A DNA stretch of 23,496 nucleotides from an uncultured Desulfovibrio sp. Its GTDB lineage: Bacteria > Desulfobacterota > Desulfovibrionia > Desulfovibrionales > Desulfovibrionaceae. A program made the translations under genes and the position numbers. The stretch covers positions 1 through 23,496 of the forward strand of contig CALBAX010000066.1 in NCBI GenBank assembly GCA_937926875.1, in the 5' to 3' direction. Numbering within the stretch: position 1 is the stretch's first letter; the number at the start of each line of letters is the position of its first letter. Shown here one piece after another: positions 1 through 7,985 of this stretch. The notes under the pieces are model-generated. The model saw only the letters and a program-made list of their open reading frames with translations. It did not search any database and was not told the DNA's origin.

Positions 1-861
1 GAAGCGGAAAATGATGGCAGCACGCCGGATGCTTCCTCTCCGGCAGTTGCCACAAATCCCGCGGCCCCCTCATCCCGGTGCGGCGAGGTGCTGGTAGTGG
101 GCCTGGGCTCCGGCGATCCTGCCCAGCTCACGCCCGAGGTGGATGCGGCCCTGCGCCGCTGCGATACTGTGGCCGGATACAGCAAATATGTGGATTTCAT
201 CCGCGACCGCATCCACGGCAAGCGCCTTATCGAGACCGGCATGAAGGGCGAGGTGGAGCGCTGCCGCGACGCCCTGGCCGCTGCCGCTGCCGGGGCCACG
301 GTCTGCATGGTCTGCTCCGGCGACCCGGGCATCCTGGCCATGGCCGGGCTGCTGTTCGAACTGCGCGCCCGAGAACAGGCTTTCAGCGCCCTGCCCATCC
401 GGGTGCTGCCCGGCATCACGGCGGCCAGCACGGCTGCTGCCGCGCTGGGGGCCCCCCTGCAGAACGGTTTTTCGCTGGTCAGCCTTTCCGACCTGCTGGT
501 GCCCGCTGACGAAGTGCGCCGCAACCTGCGGGCCGTGGCGCAGTCGGCCCTGCCTGTGACCCTGTACAATCCTGCCGGGCGCAAGCGCCGCCAGCTGCTG
601 GCCGAGGCCCTGGACATCTTCCGCCAAGCGCGCGGCGGCGACATCCTCTGCGCCTTCGTGCGCCATGCCGGCCGCCCGGAAGAGACACGCTGGATCGGCC
701 GTCTGGCCGACCTGCCCGCCGATGAGGTGGACATGTCCACGCTGGTGCTCATCGGCAGCGCACGCACGGTCACGGATCAGGGCGCGCTGTTCGAGGCCCG
801 TGGCTATGCGGAAAAATATCTGGACAAGGACGCGCCCGCGTCCGCCGCGGACGGTCGCTGA
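1..861 (+). CDS. cobJ: Precorrin-3B / cobalt-factor III C17-methyltransferase (CobJ/CbiH), 5' end outside window
   Basis: SAM-dependent methyltransferase that methylates C17 and drives ring contraction in corrin synthesis; cytoplasmic. The tetrapyrrole-methylase fold starts near base 88 with a VVGLGSGD loop. A CSGDPGI motif follows near base 315, then the LPGITAAS and LYNPAGRKR segments, ending in the usual STLVLIGSART strand. From base 88 the length is 257 residues, normal for the family. The frame is open back to base 1 without a stop, and those 29 codons are rich in Ala, Pro, Ser and Thr, like a linker. The GTG at 88 has no Shine-Dalgarno and sits at the first core strand, so I treat the gene as continuing to the left, perhaps fused to another corrin enzyme. 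Its TGA shares one base with the ATG of the next gene, which implies coupled translation. Family assignment is firm; the true start is unknown. Confidence 0.88.
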   Translation, partial: EAENDGSTPDASSPAVATNPAAPSSRCGEVLVVGLGSGDPAQLTPEVDAALRRCDTVAGYSKYVDFIRDRIHGKRLIETGMKGEVERCRDALAAAAAGATVCMVCSGDPGILAMAGLLFELRAREQAFSALPIRVLPGITAASTAAAALGAPLQNGFSLVSLSDLLVPADEVRRNLRAVAQSALPVTLYNPAGRKRRQLLAEALDIFRQARGGDILCAFVRHAGRPEETRWIGRLADLPADEVDMSTLVLIGSARTVTDQGALFEARGYAEKYLDKDAPASAADGR

Positions 862-2843
862 TGCGGGACTTCCACGCCTTTTGCCTGTCTGCCCCCCGCT
901 CCGGCGAGGGCAAGACCGCCATGGCCGTGGCCCTGATGCGGGCCCTTGCCCGCCGGGGCCTTGCCGTACAGGGCTGCAAATGCGGGCCGGACTACATCGA
1001 CCCGACCTTCCATGCCCTGGCCACCGGCCGTGCGGCCTGCAATCTGGACACCTGGATGATGGGCGAGGCCGGCGTCCGCGCCCAGTGGCGGGCCGCCGTA
1101 CAGGGGGCCGATGCCGCTGTCTGCGAGGGCGTCATGGGCCTGCTGGACGGCCGCTCCCCGGACGACCTTTCCGGCAGCACGCTGGATTGTGCCCGTGTGT
1201 TGCACCTCCCCGTGCTGCTGGTGGTCAGCGTGCGGGGCATGGCTGCCTCCCTGGCGGCGCTGGTGGAGGGCTTCCAGCGACAGGCGGCACGTCATGGCGT
1301 CCGGCTGGCGGGCGTCATCGCCAACAATGCCGGCAGCTCGCGCCATGCGGCCCTTCTGCGTCAGGCGCTGGAAAAGGCCGGGCTGCCGCCCCTGCTGGGC
1401 GCCCTGCCCCGCCACGAGGTCTGCCGCATCCCGGAACGGCAGCTGGGCCTGTTGCCGGCCGCTGAAAGTGACTGCGATACGGCGTGGACGGACCGGCTGG
1501 CGGAACTGGCGGAAAGCCATGTGGATCTGGACCGCCTGCTGGCCCTGACGCGCCAGCCCCGGCCGCTCGCGCAGCCCCGGCCCGCCGCCGGGCAGCGGCA
1601 GCAGCGCCTGGCTGTGGCCCGGGACGAGGCCTTTTGCTTTTATTACCGCGCCAACGAGGACGCCCTGCGCGCCCGCGGCTGGGAGATCGTCCCCTTCTCG
1701 CCCCTGCGGGATACGGCCCTGCCGCCGCAGCCGGATGCCCTGTATCTGGGCGGCGGCTACCCGGAAGCCTTTGCCGCCCGGCTGTCCGCCAATACGGCCA
1801 TGCGTGCCGCCATCAGGGACTTCGCTGCCGCTGGCGGCGAAATCTACGCCGAGTGCGGCGGCTACATGTATCTGTGTTCCGGGCTGGAGGCCGCCGCCGA
1901 AGGGCACGGCCTGGACGGGGAACGCCGCATCTGGCCCATGTGCGGCGTGCTGGAGGCCACGGCCCGCATGGGGCAGGGCCTGCGCTCGCTGGGTTACCGC
2001 GATGTCCGTTTCACGGGCGGTGCCCCCCTGGGCCTGCCTCTGGAGACCTGCCGGGGCCACGAGTTCCACTGGTCGCACATCGAGCTGCACCGGCCTTACG
2101 CCCCCCTCTATGACGTCACGGACCGTGCGGGCACCCGCCCCGACGGCGTGCATCACGGCAATGTGCGGGCAGGGTACGTGCATCTTTACTGGGGCGGTCT
2201 GGCTGAGGCTGCCGCTGCCGGGAAGACGGATGTAGGGACGGCCCCTGCCGCTCCCGTCTCCCACACGCCTGCCGGGCAGGTCATCCTGCTCAACGGCCCC
2301 TCCAGCGCGGGCAAGAGCACCCTGGCCCGCGCCCTGCAGGAAAAACTGCTGGCCGACCACGGCCGTCACAGCATCATCCTGTCCATGGACGATCTGCTGC
2401 GGGCCTGCCCCGGCCGTCCGGGGGCCCTGTTGCAGGGCATGGCCGCCACGGGCCTTCCCCTGACCGCCATCCTGCACGCGGCCACGGCCGAAGCCGCCCA
2501 CGCCGGGGCCTGGGTCATCGTGGATCATGTGCTGGGCGAGCGCCCGGACTGGATAGACGATCTGTGGCAGCGCCTGCGGGGCATCCCCATCCTGCCCGTA
2601 CAGGTCTGCTGCGACCTGGCCGAACTGGAGCGCCGGGAAAACAGCCGTACCGACCGTGCACCGGACTGGCCCCATGCCGCCCGGCAGGCGCGGGACATCC
2701 ACACGCCCCTGCCCGGTGAACTGCGTGTGGATACCAGCCGTACCAGCCCTGCATACTGCGCGGCCCGCATCCTTTCCGCCCTCGCCCTCCACGGCGGGGC
2801 CATGCCGTCACCGACCCTTGAGGAGGATCCCCATGAAGCCTGA
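861..2843 (+). CDS. cbiA: Cobyrinate a,c-diamide synthase (CbiA/CobB) with C-terminal CPT-like kinase domain
   Basis: The N-terminal part (about residues 1-450) is the ATP- and glutamine-dependent amidase that converts the a and c acetate side chains of cobyrinate to amides. It has a P-loop PRSGEGKT at 12-19, CGPDYIDP at 41-48, and a class I glutaminase-like domain with LYLGGGYPE and the nucleophile Cys332 in AECGGYMY, ending in HHGNVRAGYVHLYW. After an Ala/Pro linker (about 450-470) comes a second NTPase domain, residues 473-640. It has a P-loop GPSSAGKST at 479-487 and an acidic SMDDLL segment at 508-513 placed like the catalytic Asp of chloramphenicol phosphotransferase. The family is normally about 450 residues; this protein is 660. 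The small-molecule substrate of the extra kinase is unknown; the neighbouring CobD suggests L-threonine (inference). It overlaps cobJ by 1 nt and the next gene by 11 nt. Confidence 0.9.
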   Translation: MRDFHAFCLSAPRSGEGKTAMAVALMRALARRGLAVQGCKCGPDYIDPTFHALATGRAACNLDTWMMGEAGVRAQWRAAVQGADAAVCEGVMGLLDGRSPDDLSGSTLDCARVLHLPVLLVVSVRGMAASLAALVEGFQRQAARHGVRLAGVIANNAGSSRHAALLRQALEKAGLPPLLGALPRHEVCRIPERQLGLLPAAESDCDTAWTDRLAELAESHVDLDRLLALTRQPRPLAQPRPAAGQRQQRLAVARDEAFCFYYRANEDALRARGWEIVPFSPLRDTALPPQPDALYLGGGYPEAFAARLSANTAMRAAIRDFAAAGGEIYAECGGYMYLCSGLEAAAEGHGLDGERRIWPMCGVLEATARMGQGLRSLGYRDVRFTGGAPLGLPLETCRGHEFHWSHIELHRPYAPLYDVTDRAGTRPDGVHHGNVRAGYVHLYWGGLAEAAAAGKTDVGTAPAAPVSHTPAGQVILLNGPSSAGKSTLARALQEKLLADHGRHSIILSMDDLLRACPGRPGALLQGMAATGLPLTAILHAATAEAAHAGAWVIVDHVLGERPDWIDDLWQRLRGIPILPVQVCCDLAELERRENSRTDRAPDWPHAARQARDIHTPLPGELRVDTSRTSPAYCAARILSALALHGGAMPSPTLEEDPHEA

Positions 2844-5454
2844 GGCACACGGCGGCGACCGGCTGCGCATGGCCGCACTGGCCGGGCGCGCCCCTGACAG
2901 CCTGCTGGATTTCAGCGTCAACGTCCGTCCCGAAGGCGCGCCGGAATTCCTGCGCCTGGCCCTTTGTCGCGCCCTGGACCAGATCTCGGCCTATCCTTCT
3001 CCCCATGCGGAAGAGGCCATGGAGGCCGCCGCCCGCGTCTACGGCCTGCCTGCGGACTGTTTCGTGTTCGGCAACGGCAGCAATGAGCTCATCCACCTGC
3101 TGGCCCGCGCCCTCAAAGAGGAAGGCACCCCCTGCGCTGCCGTGATCGAACCGGCCTTCAGCGAATACGCCCTGGCCTGCGGGCTGGCCGGTCTGGAGGT
3201 ACGCCATCTGGCCTGCGGGGTGCGCCGTGACGGGGACAGCGACGAGGACATGCTCCGGCGGCTGCTCTCCCTGCTGGCGGACGTCCCGGCCCGGACAGCC
3301 GTCTGGCTGGCCAATCCGGGCAACCCTTCCGGCTCCTTCCTGCCACCTGCGGCCTGCCGCCGTCTGCTGGGGGCCCGCCCCGACCTGCTCTGGATCATCG
3401 ACGAAGCCTTTGCCGCCTATGCGGGCCCCGACGAAATCTCTTCCCTCATCCCGCAGCTGCCGGACAATGCCGTACTGCTGCGCTCCCTGACCAAGTTCCA
3501 TGCCGTGCCCGGCGTGCGGCTGGGCTACCTGGTCACGCGGACGGAACGGGCACAGCGATGGCGCGGACAACTGCCCGCCTGGAGCGTCAATGCCTTTGCC
3601 CTGGCTGCCGCGCAGGCCGTGCTGGCGGATACGTCGGACTTTGCCGAGCGGACACGGGACGAGAACCACCGCCGTCGCGAGCACCTGTGCGCCTGCCTGC
3701 GCGGCGTGCCCGGCATCACGGTCTTCCCCTCGCTGGCCAACTATGTGCTGTTCCGCTGCCAGCAGGCCCCGGCGGATCTCTATGCCCGCCTGCTGCGGGA
3801 ATACGGCATCGCCGTGCGCGACTGTTCCAATTACCGCGGCATGGAGGACGGCAGCTGGTTCCGGGCCGCCGTGCGGCTGGAAGAAGACCATCAGCGGCTG
3901 GCCGATGCCCTGCGCGGCATCCTGCATCCGGGCACGCCTGTGCCGCCGCGTCCGCGCACGCGCCGCCCTGCCCTCATGCTGCAGGGCACGTCCTCCGACG
4001 CGGGCAAGAGCATCCTGGCTGCCGCCTTTTGCCGCATCCTGCGGCAGGACGGCTACGATGTGGCGCCGTTCAAGGCCCAGAACATGTCCCTCAATTCCGG
4101 GGTGACCGCCATGGGCGAAGAGATGGGGCGCGCCCAGATCGTCCAGGCCCAGGCGGCCCGCATCGATCCCGAGGCCCTCATGAACCCCGTGCTGCTCAAG
4201 CCGCATTCGGAGACCGGGTCACAGGTCATCGTCCTGGGCAAGCCCGTGGGGCACATGCAGGCCCGCGAATATTTCCGCTACAAGGCCGGGCTCTGGCAGA
4301 CCGTGCGCGATGCCTATGACACCTTGGCCGACCGGCACGAGGTCATGGTTCTGGAAGGGGCAGGCAGCCCCGGCGAGGTGAACCTCAAGCAGCACGACAT
4401 CGTCAACATGCGCATGGCCGCCCACGCGCAGGCCTCGGTGCTGCTGGTGGGCGACATCGACCGCGGCGGGGTCTATGCCTCGCTGCTGGGCACCTGGATG
4501 ACCCTGGAACAGCAGGAGCGTTCCCTGCTGGCGGGCTGGCTCGTCAACAAATTCCGGGGCGACGCCTCCTTGCTGGAGCCGGCCCATGCCTATGTGCGGC
4601 AGGCCACCGGCATCCCGGTGCTGGGCGTCATCCCCTGGCTGCGCGACATCAACATCCCGGATGAGGACATGGCCGGGTTCCCCTGGTCGCAGACGGCGGA
4701 CACCACGCCGCCCCCGCCCGGCATCCTCGACATCGCCGTGGTCATGCCCCGGCATGTCTCCAACTTTACGGACATGACGCCCCTGGCCGCCGAACCGGAC
4801 GTGCGCCTGCGGGCTGTGCGCCGGGCCGAAGACTGGGGACAGCCCCATGTGGTCATCCTGCCCGGCACCAAGAGCGTGGCCGCCGACCTGGCCGCACTGC
4901 GGGCCGATGGTCTGGGCGAGCTCATCTGCCGCCATGCCGCCCGGGATGGCTGGCTGCTGGGCATCTGCGGCGGGCTCCAGATGCTGGGGCGCGCCATCCT
5001 CGATCCGCTGGGGCTGGAGTCTGCCGCGCCTTCCGTGCCCGGCCTCGGGCTCATGGATCTGGAATCCACTTTTGCGGCGGACAAGACGCTGGCCAGCGTG
5101 CGCCGGGCGACCACGCCGCTGCCGGTCATGACCGGCGGTTACGAGATCCATCACGGCCATACCAGCCACGGCCCCTCGGCCCTGCCCCTTTTCGTGCGCG
5201 AGGGCCAAGGCGCTCCGGAAGAACGTGTCTGCGGCTATGTGAGCGGACGCCGCTGGGCCACCTATCTGCACGGCCTGTTCGATGACGATGCCTTCCGCCG
5301 GGCCTGGCTGGACCATGTGCGGCAGGACGTGGGCCTGAGGCCGCAGGGCCGCCAGCTGGTGCGCTGCGATCTGGAAGCCTCGCTGGACCGCCTGGCCGGC
5401 GTGGTGCGCCAGAACGTGGACATGAAGGCCATCTATCGGCGTTTGGGGCTGTAA
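2833..5454 (+). CDS. cobQ: CobD-CobQ fusion: threonine-phosphate decarboxylase + cobyric acid synthase
   Basis: An 873-residue fusion. Residues 1-365 are a fold-I PLP enzyme like CobD, which makes (R)-1-amino-2-propanol O-2-phosphate from L-threonine phosphate. It shows NPGNPSG at 161-167, IIDEAF at 188-193 and the PLP lysine K221 in SLTKFHAVPG. After a Pro/Arg linker (about 366-378), residues 379-873 are CobQ/CbiP, which amidates the b, d, e and g side chains. This part has a P-loop GTSSDAGKS at 385-393, FKAQNMSLNS, a glutaminase nucleophile Cys712 in GICGGLQMLG and His813 in HGLFDD. The ATG at 2833 is chosen because AGGAGG lies at 2821-2826 with 6 nt spacing and the CobD N terminus begins there. 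The longer open frame back to 2656 lies inside the upstream gene and has no family similarity. Joining the aminopropanol arm to an amidase puts two late steps on one chain. Confidence 0.92.
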   Translation: MKPEAHGGDRLRMAALAGRAPDSLLDFSVNVRPEGAPEFLRLALCRALDQISAYPSPHAEEAMEAAARVYGLPADCFVFGNGSNELIHLLARALKEEGTPCAAVIEPAFSEYALACGLAGLEVRHLACGVRRDGDSDEDMLRRLLSLLADVPARTAVWLANPGNPSGSFLPPAACRRLLGARPDLLWIIDEAFAAYAGPDEISSLIPQLPDNAVLLRSLTKFHAVPGVRLGYLVTRTERAQRWRGQLPAWSVNAFALAAAQAVLADTSDFAERTRDENHRRREHLCACLRGVPGITVFPSLANYVLFRCQQAPADLYARLLREYGIAVRDCSNYRGMEDGSWFRAAVRLEEDHQRLADALRGILHPGTPVPPRPRTRRPALMLQGTSSDAGKSILAAAFCRILRQDGYDVAPFKAQNMSLNSGVTAMGEEMGRAQIVQAQAARIDPEALMNPVLLKPHSETGSQVIVLGKPVGHMQAREYFRYKAGLWQTVRDAYDTLADRHEVMVLEGAGSPGEVNLKQHDIVNMRMAAHAQASVLLVGDIDRGGVYASLLGTWMTLEQQERSLLAGWLVNKFRGDASLLEPAHAYVRQATGIPVLGVIPWLRDINIPDEDMAGFPWSQTADTTPPPPGILDIAVVMPRHVSNFTDMTPLAAEPDVRLRAVRRAEDWGQPHVVILPGTKSVAADLAALRADGLGELICRHAARDGWLLGICGGLQMLGRAILDPLGLESAAPSVPGLGLMDLESTFAADKTLASVRRATTPLPVMTGGYEIHHGHTSHGPSALPLFVREGQGAPEERVCGYVSGRRWATYLHGLFDDDAFRRAWLDHVRQDVGLRPQGRQLVRCDLEASLDRLAGVVRQNVDMKAIYRRLGL

Positions 5455-5520
5455 GAACCAGCCAGCCCGCAACGGGACGACGGTCCGGCACACACGGCCG
5501 CTGTCATCACCGGGAACAAC

Positions 5521-5550
5521 GCGGCCCCCTCGCCTTGGCGGGGGGGCCGC
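5521..5550 (+). terminator. GC-rich hairpin after the cob operon
   Basis: A 9-bp stem GCGGCCCCC/GGGGGCCGC encloses an inner CGCC/GGCG stem with a two-base loop. No U-tract follows, so alone it may only pause polymerase or protect the mRNA 3' end. It lies between the cobQ stop and the stronger hairpin at 5594-5626. Confidence 0.4.
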
Positions 5551-5593
5551 GCTTCGCGTCTGTCAGGCGCTCAACAGTGCCAAGACCCATAAA

Positions 5594-5626
5594 CAAAAAA
5601 GCCGTCCTTTACGGGCGGCTTTTTTG
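5594..5626. terminator. Bidirectional intrinsic terminator
   Basis: Perfect 11-bp arms CAAAAAAGCCG and CGGCTTTTTTG (5594-5604 and 5616-5626) continue inwards with a GU and two GC pairs around a five-base loop. Six T's close the 3' arm on either strand, so it can end both the cob operon (plus) and the GGDEF-EAL gene (minus), which converge here. Confidence 0.85.
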
Positions 5627-5635
5627 TGATCCCTG

Positions 5636-7732
5636 TCAGGACAGCAGGGAGGAGAACTGCTCCACAGGAAGCGGCCGGCTGAGCAGATAGCCCTGGGCCC
5701 TGGGGCAGCCCAGTTTGCGCAGGATCTCCAACTGTTCCTCGGTCTCCACCCCCTCGGCAACGGTACGGATGTCCAGGTCCCCCGCGGCCTCGATGACCAG
5801 CCGCAGCAGACGCTGCCTTTTTTCGCTGCCGCACAGGTCGTCCATCAGGCTCTTGTCCAGCTTGAGTTCATCGAAACCCAGACGCGCCAGGGTCATGAGA
5901 TTGGCATAGGCGACACCGAAATCGTCGATGGCCACCCGGAAGCCCTTGGCCCGGATACTGTCCACGGCTTGCTGAAAAGCGCAGAAATCTTCCGCGGTTG
6001 CCGTTTCCGTGACCTCCACCTGCAACAGTTCGGCCGGGATACCGTGTTGTTGTCTGATCTCCTCCAGCCTGTCGGCCACCTCGGGGAAAGCCAGCGTCGT
6101 ACGGGAAAAGTTCACCGCCATGGGCACCAGCGGCCTGCCCTCCTCCCGCCAGCGGTCCAGGCAGGCACAGACCTTGTCGAACACATACAGATCCACCTGC
6201 GGCATGGCATAGAGGGATTCCAGCAGAGGGATGAATTGAGACGGCGGGATGACCTTGCCGTCGCTCATCAGGCGCAACAGGATCTCGCCGCCAACTATCG
6301 CTTCATCCTCCACCCTGAACTGGGGCTGGCAATACAGGGTGAAGCAGTCCGAGGCCAAAAGCTCGTCCAGACGGCCGGGCCGGGCCAGATCGAGGACGTC
6401 GTCCAGCACGCTGCGGTAACGGCCGCTCTGGGGCGACGAACGGTAAAAATCCCGCTTGGCGGCAAACATCTGGGCATCGGCAGCGATCAGGCCCGCAGCT
6501 ATATCATCCTCAGTGCGCACCCAGGCACAGCCCACGGAAGCAGTGAACCCCAGCGTCCCGGCGAACAGGGCGCGTACCCGTTCCACATCCCGGCGAAAGG
6601 CATGTTCATCCCCTTCCCGCCACAGCAGGATGAATTCGTCACCGCCCATGCGGTATACGGCCGTATCCGGCAGCAGCTCATGGACGGAGCGGCTCACTGC
6701 GGCCAGGACAGCGTCACCGCCGCTGTAGCCTTCGCCGTCATTGATGTCTTTGAGACCGTTGATGTCCAGGAAGATGATGCCGATGTCGGTATCCCGTTTC
6801 TGCACGTCGCGCTGGAAGGCGTTGCGGTTGAATACGCCGGTCAGCTGGTCGTGGAAACTGAGGTAATGCAGCTCGTTCAGAGAGTCCCGCCGCCACAGGG
6901 AAGAGCTGAGGAAAAATTTCATGGACGACAGCAGTACCCGGGAAGAGTCGATGCGCTCGGGATCCAGGTTGTCCACCCCCACGAAGCCACGCAACGTCTT
7001 GCCGTTCCAGAGCGGGAACACGAGCAGGGAGTGGATGGCCTGGCGCTTGAGCACGGCGTATTCTTCAGGGCTGGTCACACGCAGGCTTTCCAGATCCGTG
7101 ATCAGGATGGGCTGGTGGGCGTAAAAATTGGGCATCCAGCGGGCGATGATCCCCACAGGGACATTGGCCAGGGACTCCTGTTGCGGCACCACGCCCTCAC
7201 GGCACCACTCAAAGGTGTTGCGGACGACATCGCCGGAGAACTCAAAGATATACGTCCTGTCAGCATGCAGATAGTCGCCTATGGCAGCCAGAACGTCGTC
7301 GATCAGGAAAGGAAGTTCCGAATCCTGCCGGTACAGCTTGCGGGCGCAATGGTTGATGAAGTCCTGCAGGGAAAGGTTCTTGTCCAGCTGCTCCTGCAGG
7401 AACATATGCTCCGTGATGTCCATGGCGACCTCTGTCCTGACCTGCCTGCCGTTGAACTCACAGATGCTGTCGCTCAGCATGAAATGGCGTTTGACAAGCC
7501 GGTTATAGAACTTCCAGACATAGCAGCCATCTTTGGAAAGCCTGCTGTTGGTGCAGAAAGGACAGGGGGTCTGCCGGCCCTGGAGGATCTCGTGGCACTT
7601 GCCCCGCAACCCCTGGGGGATATGGAATTTTTCTGCCAGCGCCCTGTTGTAGTAGAGCAGCTCGTAAGTCTCCATATCGGCGATGTAGACCAGTTCCTGC
7701 AGGTTATCCAGAATCTTTTCATGCATATTCAT
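5636..7732 (-). CDS. PAS-GAF-GGDEF-EAL cyclic-di-GMP signalling protein
   Basis: Predicted cytoplasmic sensor of 698 residues that makes and/or degrades cyclic di-GMP. Residues 1-110 are a PAS-like domain holding a CPFC motif (57-60), with further cysteines at 46, 70 and 91. Residues 120-280 look like GAF. Residues 290-435 are GGDEF with an intact GGDEF signature at 363-367, but the RxxD inhibitory site expected just upstream is absent (ELLPD there). Residues 450-698 are EAL: the signature reads EIL (483-485), while the downstream Asn (VNFS), Glu (EVTET), Asp pair (IDDFG), Lys (KLDKS) and Glu (VAEGVE) positions are kept, so phosphodiesterase activity is plausible. There are no membrane segments. 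The start is the ATG at 7732 (or 7726, two codons on), because the frame upstream has no family similarity and runs antisense to the asparaginase gene. Shine-Dalgarno is weak. Input signal unknown. Confidence 0.9.
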   Translation of the reverse strand: MNMHEKILDNLQELVYIADMETYELLYYNRALAEKFHIPQGLRGKCHEILQGRQTPCPFCTNSRLSKDGCYVWKFYNRLVKRHFMLSDSICEFNGRQVRTEVAMDITEHMFLQEQLDKNLSLQDFINHCARKLYRQDSELPFLIDDVLAAIGDYLHADRTYIFEFSGDVVRNTFEWCREGVVPQQESLANVPVGIIARWMPNFYAHQPILITDLESLRVTSPEEYAVLKRQAIHSLLVFPLWNGKTLRGFVGVDNLDPERIDSSRVLLSSMKFFLSSSLWRRDSLNELHYLSFHDQLTGVFNRNAFQRDVQKRDTDIGIIFLDINGLKDINDGEGYSGGDAVLAAVSRSVHELLPDTAVYRMGGDEFILLWREGDEHAFRRDVERVRALFAGTLGFTASVGCAWVRTEDDIAAGLIAADAQMFAAKRDFYRSSPQSGRYRSVLDDVLDLARPGRLDELLASDCFTLYCQPQFRVEDEAIVGGEILLRLMSDGKVIPPSQFIPLLESLYAMPQVDLYVFDKVCACLDRWREEGRPLVPMAVNFSRTTLAFPEVADRLEEIRQQHGIPAELLQVEVTETATAEDFCAFQQAVDSIRAKGFRVAIDDFGVAYANLMTLARLGFDELKLDKSLMDDLCGSEKRQRLLRLVIEAAGDLDIRTVAEGVETEEQLEILRKLGCPRAQGYLLSRPLPVEQFSSLLS

Positions 7733-7882
7733 AACTTTACTACCCGGAGGTGGACGGGAAAAAACGGGTTCGACGGCGAATTGATATAAATGAGTTTTGA
7801 TACCACGGGACGAATGAAGCGTAAAGGAAGGAAACGCCCCCAACGCCGCTGCCGCACAAAAAGATCCTTTCCCGTCATATCC

Positions 7883-7911
7883 TTGAGCAATCTTCCCAAG
7901 TCGGGTACAAG
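7883..7911 (+). promoter_or_regulatory. Candidate sigma-70 promoter for the asparaginase gene
   Basis: TTGAGC, a 17-nt spacer, then TACAAG: 4/6 matches in each hexamer at ideal spacing, about 70 nt before the ATG. Found by eye in the 253-nt gap between divergent genes; no convincing counterpart was found for the minus-strand gene. Confidence 0.35.
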
Positions 7912-7985
7912 TCTCCCGTTGCCGCCGTCCGGGGCGGCACTCCAGCTGTTTTCCCCCTTTTTCTGCAAGACATACGGAACTCCCC

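Noticed and set aside
1..87. Cobalamin riboswitch ahead of the corrin genes
   Set aside because: Base 1 is already inside the reading frame; any B12 leader would be upstream of the window.
2656..2832. Longer start for the CobD-CobQ fusion
   Set aside because: The 59 extra residues are an out-of-frame reading of the upstream kinase domain. ATG 2833 has an AGGAGG at correct spacing and begins the CobD fold.
804..5493. Long open frames on the minus strand opposite the cob operon (up to 662 codons)
   Set aside because: They mirror high-GC plus-strand codons, lack ribosome sites and family features, and consist of low-complexity Gly/Ala/Arg/Gln-rich peptide typical of antisense shadows.
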